The position numbers and the translations under genes were made by a program. A stretch of DNA of 64,000 nt from Segatella copri (GTDB lineage Bacteria > Bacteroidota > Bacteroidia > Bacteroidales > Bacteroidaceae). The notes beneath the pieces were generated by a model. It was not told the DNA's origin. It did no database searches and saw only the letters and a program-made list of their open reading frames with translations. This document shows positions 8,437-15,366 of this stretch, in pieces; position 1 is the stretch's first letter, and each line of letters begins with the position of its first letter. Where the stretch lies: assembly GCF_002224675.1 (NCBI RefSeq), contig NZ_NMPZ01000015.1, positions 1 through 64,000 on the forward strand, in the 5' to 3' direction.

Positions 8437-10422
8437 ATGAAGAAAACAATTCCAGTAATAGGCATGGCTTGCAGCGTATGCTCTGCCAATGTCGAAAAGA
8501 AGCTGCAGTCGCTAGAAGGCATCAACTCCGCCTCGGTTTCCCTGGCGAGCCGAACTGCTCTGGTAGATTATGACCCCGACATCATCTCTCTGGAAGATAT
8601 GAAACGGGAAATCAGCAACGCCGGCTACGACCTCGTTATCGAAAGCGACAGAAGCGTGGAGGAAATCAACCGCCGTGAGTTCACTCTTCTGCGCCGCCGA
8701 ACCCTCGCTTCCTGGCTCTTCGCCATCCTGACTATGTGTTTCTCCATGGGCTGGATTTCTCTGGGCATGGAACAGAATATGATTTCAGATGGCGTTGCCT
8801 CGACTCATCATTCGAGTTCCTTCGCCAATCAGATTTGTCTGCTCCTGGCACTCGCCAACCTGCTCTACTGCGGCAAACAGTTTTATGTTTCCGCCTGGAA
8901 GCAGCTCTTTCAGCATACGGCAAACATGGATTCGCTCGTAGCACTCAGCACCCTCATCGCCTTCCTCTTCAGCACCTTCAACACCTTCTTCGGAGAAATG
9001 GTATGGGGAGCGAGAGGCATAGAATGGCACACTTATTTCGATGCTTCCGTGATGATCATCACCTTCGTGCTGACCGGCAGATGCCTGGAAGAAAAGGCAA
9101 AGGACAGTACGGCGAGCAGCATCCGACAACTGATGGGAATGCAGCCGAAAACCGCCCGACTGGTGACTTACGAGAAGATAGAAGGCACCAACGACTACAA
9201 GATGGAGGAAGTTCCGATTTCCACCATTCAGATAGGCGACATGATAGAAGTAAGAGCCGGCGAAAAGATTCCGGTGGATGGCGTGGTTACCCAGGCAGAG
9301 AGTTTCATGACTCCCGATGCTGCCTATGTAGATGAAGCGATGATCAGCGGCGAACCGACTCCGGCGATGAAAAAGGCAGGCGACAACGTGCTGGCCGGCA
9401 CCATTCCGAGTCAGGGAAAGCTCCGCATGAGAGCCAAGCAGATTGGCGAGAACACCGCCCTGGCACACATCATCCGCATGGTTCAGGAGGCGCAGGGCAG
9501 TAAGGCACCCGTGCAGCGCATCGTGGATAAGGCGGCTCTGATTTTCGTTCCAGCCGTGGCAGCCATCGCCCTCATCACCTTTTTAACATGGTGGCTGATA
9601 GGCGGCAACGCAGCACTTCCGCAGGCCATTCTTTCAGCCGTTGCCGTATTGGTCATCGCCTGTCCATGTGCCATGGGCTTAGCCACTCCTACCGCCCTGA
9701 TGGTGGGCATCGGCAAAGCGGCGCAGAAGCAGATTCTCATCAAGGATGCGTCGGCGCTGGAGAATCTCCACAAGATCAACGCTCTCGTCATCGACAAGAC
9801 CGGCACCCTCACCATTCCTAACCAGAACATCGATTTCACCAAGCAGGAGGATTTGGATCTGGAGACGAGAGAGACCCTCAAGCCTCATGCCCAGGAAGCG
9901 ATGAAGCAGTTGCAGGAAAAGGGAATAGAGGTTTATATGATGAGTGGCGACAAGGAGGAAGCGGCTCACTACTGGGCTGAGAAAGCCGGCATCAAGCATT
10001 ACCAGAGCAAGGTGCTGCCTGGCGACAAGCAGGCATTGGTAAAGAAACTTCAGGACGAAGGCAAGCAGGTAGCGATGGTGGGCGACGGAATCAACGACAC
10101 CCAGGCCCTGGCCCTTGCCAACGTGAGCATGGCGATAGGAAAGGGAACGGATGTGGCGATGGATGTGGCGCAGATTACGCTGATGAGCGACGACCTCCTG
10201 GCACTTCCGGAAGCCGTAAAACTGAGTCAGAAGACGGTTCACATGATTTGGCAGAATCTCTTCTGGGCGTTCATCTACAACATCATCTGCATCCCATTGG
10301 CAGCCGGCGCCCTTCATATCTTCGGCATTGATTTCCAGATAACTCCGATGTGGGCAAGTGCCCTGATGGCCTTCTCCAGCGTAAGCGTAGTGCTTAATTC
10401 GCTGAGGTTGAGATTAGCGTAA
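8437..10422 (+). CDS. Copper-type P1B ATPase lacking a normal nucleotide-binding domain
   Basis: 661 aa. N-terminal HMA domain (residues 1-70) with metal site C12-S-V-C15; TM helices from about 90; actuator domain with ISGEPTP (TGE-like) near 305; membrane metal site C409-P-C411; phosphorylated Asp D453 in DKTGTLT; hinge GDGIND at 549-554; last TM pair at about 605-655. This predicts Cu(I) export from the cytosol. Only about 97 residues separate D453 from GDGIND, while typical CopA proteins have roughly twice that; the missing part is the N domain with the SEHP motif, and no HP dipeptide motif is seen. The frame is otherwise clean, so this is either a family variant with a minimal N domain or a deletion allele. 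No copper chaperone or regulator is adjacent. Confidence 0.88.
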   Translation: MKKTIPVIGMACSVCSANVEKKLQSLEGINSASVSLASRTALVDYDPDIISLEDMKREISNAGYDLVIESDRSVEEINRREFTLLRRRTLASWLFAILTMCFSMGWISLGMEQNMISDGVASTHHSSSFANQICLLLALANLLYCGKQFYVSAWKQLFQHTANMDSLVALSTLIAFLFSTFNTFFGEMVWGARGIEWHTYFDASVMIITFVLTGRCLEEKAKDSTASSIRQLMGMQPKTARLVTYEKIEGTNDYKMEEVPISTIQIGDMIEVRAGEKIPVDGVVTQAESFMTPDAAYVDEAMISGEPTPAMKKAGDNVLAGTIPSQGKLRMRAKQIGENTALAHIIRMVQEAQGSKAPVQRIVDKAALIFVPAVAAIALITFLTWWLIGGNAALPQAILSAVAVLVIACPCAMGLATPTALMVGIGKAAQKQILIKDASALENLHKINALVIDKTGTLTIPNQNIDFTKQEDLDLETRETLKPHAQEAMKQLQEKGIEVYMMSGDKEEAAHYWAEKAGIKHYQSKVLPGDKQALVKKLQDEGKQVAMVGDGINDTQALALANVSMAIGKGTDVAMDVAQITLMSDDLLALPEAVKLSQKTVHMIWQNLFWAFIYNIICIPLAAGALHIFGIDFQITPMWASALMAFSSVSVVLNSLRLRLA

Positions 10423-10524
10423 AATGACAGAAAATCCTAGAATTTCTTGGCAGATTCAATAAAAAAGTGTATCTTCGCAGCAGAATTGCAATATTGCGTC
10501 CACGACCTTATAAAACGTAAGAAG

Positions 10525-11124
10525 ATGGCAAGATTTATAGACCCACGTGTCGATTGGGCTTTCAAGCGAATCTTTGGAAGCGAGGACACGAAAGAATGTT
10601 TGATAACATTCCTCAACGGACTGTTTGAAGACGAGTTGGTTATCAAGGACGTGACGTTTGCCAAGACCGAAAAACTTGGCTTGCGCCCCGATGATCGTGG
10701 TGTGGTGTTCGACAGGATGCGTATTGTTTACCTCCAACTGCCATTGTTCGACAAGCATACGGAGGCAGAGTGTATGGATATATTTGATTGTTGGATTTAT
10801 ATAATGAAGAATATGAACATGTTTGAGCAGATGCCATTCAGCGAGAAGTATCCAGTCTTCCGCAAATTGGCAGAGATAGGCGACCTCCGTAAGCTTTCCC
10901 GCGAGGAACTTGAGCTTTATGACGAGGACATTAAGAATATGCGTGATATATATGCCACCAGAAAGTTTGATGAGAAGAGAGGTATGGAAAAAGGTATGGC
11001 GAAAGGTATGGCGAAAGAAAAGATAGCCACAGCTTACCGCCTTTTGTCAATGGGACTTTCTGAAGCACAAGTATCAACGGCCACAGAGCTTCCACTGGAG
11101 GAAATTCAGAAAATAAGAAAATAA
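10525..11124 (+). CDS. Rpn/PD-(D/E)XK nuclease-family transposase-like protein with internal deletion
   Basis: 199 aa from ATG at 10525 (MARFIDPRVDWAFKRIFG), the standard family N-terminus. The C-terminal half also matches the family: a helical region (ECMDIFDCWIYIMKNM, PVFRKLAEIGDLRKLSREEL) and the tail with GMEKGMAKGMAKEKI followed by a helix-turn-helix-like LLSMGLSEAQVSTATELPLEEI. The expected catalytic block (D then E/QMQ strand) between about residues 50 and 150 of full-length relatives is absent: PDDRGVVFD runs directly into RMRIVYLQLP. Thus it keeps frame but has lost the nuclease core and is probably inactive as a nuclease. TATCTTCG upstream near 10480 resembles a -7 box. Confidence 0.75.
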   Translation: MARFIDPRVDWAFKRIFGSEDTKECLITFLNGLFEDELVIKDVTFAKTEKLGLRPDDRGVVFDRMRIVYLQLPLFDKHTEAECMDIFDCWIYIMKNMNMFEQMPFSEKYPVFRKLAEIGDLRKLSREELELYDEDIKNMRDIYATRKFDEKRGMEKGMAKGMAKEKIATAYRLLSMGLSEAQVSTATELPLEEIQKIRK

Positions 11125-11150
11125 GAACTGGCTTTTAAAAATTGATTTAT

Positions 11151-11187
11151 GAGACTTCTTGGCATTCAAACCAAGAAGTCTCTTTTA
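11151..11187 (+). terminator. Terminator after the Rpn-like gene
   Basis: GAGACTTCTTGG pairs perfectly with CCAAGAAGTCTC across an 8-nt loop, followed by TTTTAT. Confidence 0.85.
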
Positions 11188-11201
11188 TAAATATAGACAA
11201 C

Positions 11202-11310
11202 ACACTTTTCCTATAAATCAATAGTTAAAAAATACACTTTTCCTATAAAAACAAGGGCTAAAAAATACACTTTTCCTATGAAAACAAGGGCAGAAAACCA
11301 CACTTTTCCG
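11202..11310. repeat. Four tandem units of about 33 bp
   Basis: The word ACACTTTTCC starts at 11202, 11234, 11267 and 11300 (periods 32, 33, 33), each followed by TAT(A/G)AAAACAAGGGC-like sequence. It lies in a gene-free stretch. A looser fifth unit (ACATACTTTTTAG near 11360) may be a degenerate copy. Confidence 0.8.
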
Positions 11311-11859
11311 AAAAAAGCTGGATTTTTGCCTTATAAGACATGGATTTTACCCCATAAAACATACTTTTTAGCAAAGGCGATTTTCATAGCAAATCGTAAA
11401 GGACTTTTAAGGTATTGAAAAACCTTAATGACCCTTAATGACCTTGACCTTAATGACCTTATCCCCTAAATAGCCAGATTCCGTTGTCTACAGAAAATCA
11501 CATTACCCAAGCAAAAATGACAAGAAAGGCCGGATTGTTTTTTACAGAGAAAAGAGGAGAAAAATGCCCTTAGAAGCAAGAAAAAGTGGCTCCGATGGCA
11601 CTTTTCACCTCCTCAGAAGGCAAAAATAAGAGGGGTAAAAGGCAGAAAGAAAGGGGTAAAACAAGGAATTTCTTGATATATTTTGTCAAGATTCTCGTAA
11701 AAAGAGCAAGAAAACTGGGATAGATCGAAGGAGATTCTGTGCGTTTTAATAGCATTAAACGAGGGAAACGAAACAGTTCAATCAACAACTACCAAACTGA
11801 TTATCAACACAATACAAACAACGCCACATCCTTTCTGTATAACTTTCAGAAGCTCTATC
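11311..11859. other. Gene-free stretch with short direct repeats
   Basis: No credible coding region. CTTAATGACC recurs three times around 11424-11460 next to CCTTGACC. The rest is A-rich sequence with no structure I can support. Confidence 0.5.
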
Positions 11860-12017
11860 GGGTCATTTCGGGTCAAGGTCATTTCGGGTCATTTTGAAAA
11901 TGCGAATGTCATTTTGAGTCATAGTATAATATAAATATTTATTTATATTATACTATATATGACTTTTGCGCCCCGAAAATGAAAATGACCCGAAATGACC
12001 TTGACCCGAAATGACCC
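11860..12017. repeat. 158-bp nested perfect palindrome
   Basis: The outer arms, 11860-11895 and 11982-12017, are exact reverse complements over 36 bp and are themselves built from GGGTCATTTC units. Inside, 11921-11937 and 11940-11956 (17 bp, AT-only core ATAGTATAATATAAATA) pair with a 2-nt loop. The DNA could extrude as a cruciform or act as a bidirectional transcription stop. No gene is embedded. Confidence 0.9.
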
Positions 12018-12153
12018 TGTTTCCTTCTTCCGCTTTTCAATCATCAAAAGCAATCCAAGGCGACTCTTGCAATCAGATGTAAAAAACGCAAATACTCATA
12101 TCACTACATATCAACCACTTACAGCATATTTTCAACATTCTACGGGAAAAAGC

Positions 12154-12300
12154 TTGCTTTCTGCTTCGGATTTTTGTATCTTTGCACCGGCAATCGAAAG
12201 AACAGTCTTCTTGTGCCAAAAGTCGGTCATCTATGAAGACCGAGGCTGGTCTTAATAGATGGCAGGCGCCGGTCATCAATGAAGACCACAAAATGGGCAG
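12154..12300 (+). ncRNA. Candidate small RNA with twin hairpins behind an orphan promoter
   Basis: TTG (12154-12156), 20 nt, then TATCTTTG (12177-12184) is a full promoter on the plus strand, yet the only downstream gene lies on the other strand. The expected transcript carries two near-identical stem-loops, CGGTC-N9-GACCG at 12224-12242 and CGGTCATCAATGAAGACC at 12270-12287. The 3' end is not clear; a short plus-strand frame from 12355 runs antisense into the thioesterase gene and is not credited. Confidence 0.4.
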
Positions 12301-12420
12301 GAAACAGCTTTCTGGGGAATTGTGATTCAAGGAACTCTTAAACGCAGACTGAGCATGAGCAACTTCAAGAACTTTCAAAACTTCAAGAAAGACTCCAGCA
12401 TTACAAACAAGTGGGGAGAG

Positions 12421-12894
12421 TTATTCCTCCCCCTCTACCTTGCAGCTGTCGAACCCCATCTCCTTGGCTTTATCAGGACCAAAGGTAAAGTAGATGGCTT
12501 CGCCCTCATCACAAACCTCGCCTTTGGAGTTCTCCAGAGTCAGGTGGATGGTGACGATGTTGCGGCGCTGACTGGCGATGTGACCACGCACCGTAATCTG
12601 CGAATCGGTGGTCATCACAGGCTTCTTGTACTTCACGTTAAGCTGCATCGTCACACCCGTGGTCTGCAGTTTGCGGTTGATAACCCAGCCTGCCACTTCA
12701 TCCATCAGCATACTGATGATTCCGCCATGCAGGGTATTGATCCAGCCCTGATAATTTTCGCCGGGATTCCAGATGGTAAGCACATCCTCACCCTCTTCCC
12801 AAAACTCAAGATGCAATCCTACAGGATTGTTGGGGGCACAGCAAACGCAGTTGTAACCCTCCTTGTTCAAATATGGATTTAATATCTTCTTCAT
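12421..12894 (-). CDS. PaaI-type hotdog-fold thioesterase
   Basis: 157 aa, single hotdog domain. GWINTLHGGIISMLMDEVAGW holds the HGG motif and the catalytic-type acidic residue of the PaaI/4HBT class; the strands VTMQLNVKYKKPV and ITVRGHIASQRRNIVTIHLTLEN complete the fold. Expected to hydrolyse an acyl-CoA or similar thioester in the cytosol; substrate not predictable. An N-terminal CVCCAPNNPVGL segment resembles that of other Bacteroidota members. Divergent from the response regulator at 13084 with about 190 bp between. Confidence 0.85.
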   Translation of the reverse strand: MKKILNPYLNKEGYNCVCCAPNNPVGLHLEFWEEGEDVLTIWNPGENYQGWINTLHGGIISMLMDEVAGWVINRKLQTTGVTMQLNVKYKKPVMTTDSQITVRGHIASQRRNIVTIHLTLENSKGEVCDEGEAIYFTFGPDKAKEMGFDSCKVEGEE

Positions 12895-13049
12895 TTTTCT
12901 AATTGATTAAACTGATTTCTAACTGCTTAAACTTTTTAAAACAAGGCAAAGGTACGAATAATATCTGATAAGGCAAAGTTTTTTAAAGATATTACGGTTA
13001 ATTTTCCATAATAAAAAGTGAAGAAGCGTGGGAATCTTTAAAATTGATG

Positions 13050-13057
13050 TACTTTTG
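13050..13057 (+). promoter_or_regulatory. -7 box TACTTTTG for the second two-component system
   Basis: TACTTTTG ends 26 nt before the ATG at 13084. The -33 element is not clear. Confidence 0.6.
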
Positions 13058-13083
13058 CAAGCTACAAAAAGACGATTATAAGT

Positions 13084-13770
13084 ATGATTAAGATCTTAGT
13101 GATAGAAGACGAAAAGCGAGTGGCTGATTTATTGAAAATCGGTCTGGAAGAGAACGGCTATCAGGTTCTGGTGGCTTACGATGGTGAGATGGGATGGAGA
13201 CTGTTTCAATCGAATGATTTCCAACTGATTATCTCAGACATTATCCTGCCGAAGCTCAATGGTTTCGAACTCTGCCAGAAAATCAGAAAGGCGGATGAAG
13301 AAATCCCTATTCTGATGCTCACGGCTCTGGGAACCGCCGATGATAAGCTGGAAGGCTTTGATGTGGGAGCCGACGACTACATGGTGAAGCCATTCGATTT
13401 CAGAGAACTGCTGGCGAGAGTGAGAGTATTGCAGAAAAGAAGAGCCGTGGCTAAGGTTGATGTGGTAAAGGAGATTTCATACGCCGACCTGTGCATCAAT
13501 CTTGAAAGACAGGAAGTAACACGAAACGGCGAACCTGTCAAGCTTTCGCCTAAGGAATACAACCTGCTGGTTTATCTGGTGGAGAATGCAGAAAAGGTAG
13601 TGAGCCGAGTGGAAATAGCAGAAAAGGTTTGGAACACCCATTTTGATACGGGCACCAATTTCATCGATGTCTATATCAACTATCTGAGAAAGAAAATGGA
13701 TAAGAACTTCGAGGTAAAACTGATTCATACCAAGCCGGGAGTTGGTTTTATCTTGACGGACAAGATGTAA
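13084..13770 (+). CDS. OmpR/PhoB-family response regulator
   Basis: 228 aa. Receiver residues 1-120 with E8-D9-E10 pocket, phosphoacceptor D52 (IIISDIILPKLNGFE), Thr in MLTALG and Lys in YMVKPFDF; winged-helix output domain 128-228 (RNGEPVKLSPKEYNLLVYL, TNFIDVYINYLRKKMD, IHTKPGVGFIL). The latter signature places it near CusR/CopR- or RprY-type regulators. Followed 56 nt later by its kinase and then by mgtA and a porin-like gene. Position suggests it controls cation homeostasis, but no operator was identified. Confidence 0.93.
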   Translation: MIKILVIEDEKRVADLLKIGLEENGYQVLVAYDGEMGWRLFQSNDFQLIISDIILPKLNGFELCQKIRKADEEIPILMLTALGTADDKLEGFDVGADDYMVKPFDFRELLARVRVLQKRRAVAKVDVVKEISYADLCINLERQEVTRNGEPVKLSPKEYNLLVYLVENAEKVVSRVEIAEKVWNTHFDTGTNFIDVYINYLRKKMDKNFEVKLIHTKPGVGFILTDKM

Positions 13771-13826
13771 CGAACCAAACAGATAAACCGAATAAGAATT
13801 TGAATAAAACCAGAAAGAAAAGAGAT

Positions 13827-15203
13827 ATGAAGATCAGAACAGCCCTTACCCTTAAATACACCTGCATTACGGCAACCATATTTCTGCTTTGCATGGTGCT
13901 CATTTACCTGGTCAGCGAACATACCCGAGACCAGACTTTCTTCAGAAACCTGAAAAGCGAAGGCATTACCAAGGCCAATCTCTTCCTGGCCGGACAGGTA
14001 GATGCCAAGACCATGCAGTCGGTTTATCTGAACAATAGGAAGTTTATCAACGAGGTAGAGGTTGCCGTCTATACCACCGATTTCCACATGCTCTACCACG
14101 ACGCCATCCACAACGACATCGTGAAGGAAACCGAAGGGATGATCAAGGAAATCATTCAGAAAAAAGAGATTGAATTCCACATCGGAAAATACCAGGGCAT
14201 CGGAATGGTTTTCCAATACAAGGGAAAGGATTATATTGTTACAGCTGCCGCTTATGACGGCTACGGCTACGACAACCTGGTGGGACTGCAGGAAACCCTC
14301 ATCTGCCTCTTCATCATCGGATTGTCGCTGCTCTTTATCGCCGGCTATGTTCTGGCAAAACTCTCCCTCAAACCGATAAGAAACATCGTGAATGAGGCTG
14401 AAACTATTACAGCCTCCCACATCGACCGCCGCATCCCCGTGAAGAACGAAAAAGATGAGTTGGGCGAACTGACCATCGCCTTCAATGAACTGCTCAAGCG
14501 ACTGGAGATATCATTCAATTCACAGAAGCAGTTTGTGAGCAACGTGTCTCACGAACTGCGTACTCCCCTGGCTGCCCTAACAGCCGAAATCGATGTTTCG
14601 CTGCAGAAAGAGCGAACCAACGAGCAGTACCAGCTCGCCATGCAGAACATGCAGCAGGACGCCAAGCGAATGACCCGACTGATAGACGGGTTGCTGAACC
14701 TGGCAAAGGCGGATTACGGCAAGGAAGAAATCAGCATGCGAGAGGTTCGCCTGGATGAACTTTTATTAGATGCAAGAGAACTCATCCTGCGGGCGCATCC
14801 GGAATACAGCATCGACCTACTCTTCTGCAACGAGGAAGAAGACGATGACAGTCTGATTACCGTCCTCGGCAATCCTTATCTGCTGAACATCGCCTTCTCG
14901 AATCTGATAGAGAACAACTGCAAGTATTCGGAGAACCATTCGTCTATCGTTCAGATTTCATTCAGAGACAAATGGAGCATCGTCCGCATGGCAGATAACG
15001 GTTTTGGAATGTCGGCAAAGGATAAGGAGAATCTCTTCACCTTATTCTATAGAGGAGGCGGAGATGAGAAGAAGAAAGTAGAAGGCTACGGCATCGGAAT
15101 GACACTGGCCCATAAGATTATCCATCTGCATGATGGCAACATCGCCGTGCATTCGGAGCAGGGCAAGGGAACCCTCTTCATTGTGGAGATTCCACATATC
15201 TAG
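13827..15203 (+). CDS. Sensor histidine kinase with HAMP domain
   Basis: 458 aa from MKIRTALTLKYT, preceded by AAGAAAAGAGAT; an upstream ATG at 13800 is possible. TM1 about 10-32, periplasmic sensor to about 160, TM2 about 162-185, HAMP (KLSLKPIRNIVNEAETITASHIDRRIP) to about 230, HisKA with H242 in SNVSHELRTPLAALTAE, HATPase_c with SNLIENNCKYSE, MADNGFGMS and GYGIGMTLAHKII. Complete and intact. Its cognate regulator is directly upstream; the gene order with an Mg-type ATPase suggests a cation or envelope signal, as inference. Confidence 0.93.
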   Translation: MKIRTALTLKYTCITATIFLLCMVLIYLVSEHTRDQTFFRNLKSEGITKANLFLAGQVDAKTMQSVYLNNRKFINEVEVAVYTTDFHMLYHDAIHNDIVKETEGMIKEIIQKKEIEFHIGKYQGIGMVFQYKGKDYIVTAAAYDGYGYDNLVGLQETLICLFIIGLSLLFIAGYVLAKLSLKPIRNIVNEAETITASHIDRRIPVKNEKDELGELTIAFNELLKRLEISFNSQKQFVSNVSHELRTPLAALTAEIDVSLQKERTNEQYQLAMQNMQQDAKRMTRLIDGLLNLAKADYGKEEISMREVRLDELLLDARELILRAHPEYSIDLLFCNEEEDDDSLITVLGNPYLLNIAFSNLIENNCKYSENHSSIVQISFRDKWSIVRMADNGFGMSAKDKENLFTLFYRGGGDEKKKVEGYGIGMTLAHKIIHLHDGNIAVHSEQGKGTLFIVEIPHI

Positions 15204-15314
15204 CATAATCCTCACAATATACATCTCCCTATTAATAAACGACTTACTGATTCTCTAATAGTTTTCTAATACCGTTCTAATTCTTTTCTAACGGCTTCTT
15301 CCACATAGTTTGCT

Positions 15315-15322
15315 TACCTTTG
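15315..15322 (+). promoter_or_regulatory. -7 box TACCTTTG for the Mg-type ATPase
   Basis: TACCTTTG lies 45 nt before the start at 15367. No M-box-like riboswitch is evident in the 163-bp leader region. Confidence 0.65.
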
Positions 15323-15366
15323 CAACCGCAAAACAATAATTCACATCAAGTAAAAGTAAAGCAATT

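Noticed and set aside
8736..9335. 199-codon frame inside the copper ATPase
   Set aside because: Alternative frame of a strongly conserved gene; composition not protein-like.
11202..11310. Possible CRISPR array
   Set aside because: The 32-33-bp units are contiguous similar repeats without unique spacers, and no cas genes are in the window.
12322..12882. Plus-strand frame of 186 codons
   Set aside because: It is antisense to the well-supported thioesterase for most of its length.
15204..15366. M-box riboswitch before mgtA
   Set aside because: Only 163 bp with no recognisable M-box core; a plain -7 promoter is present.
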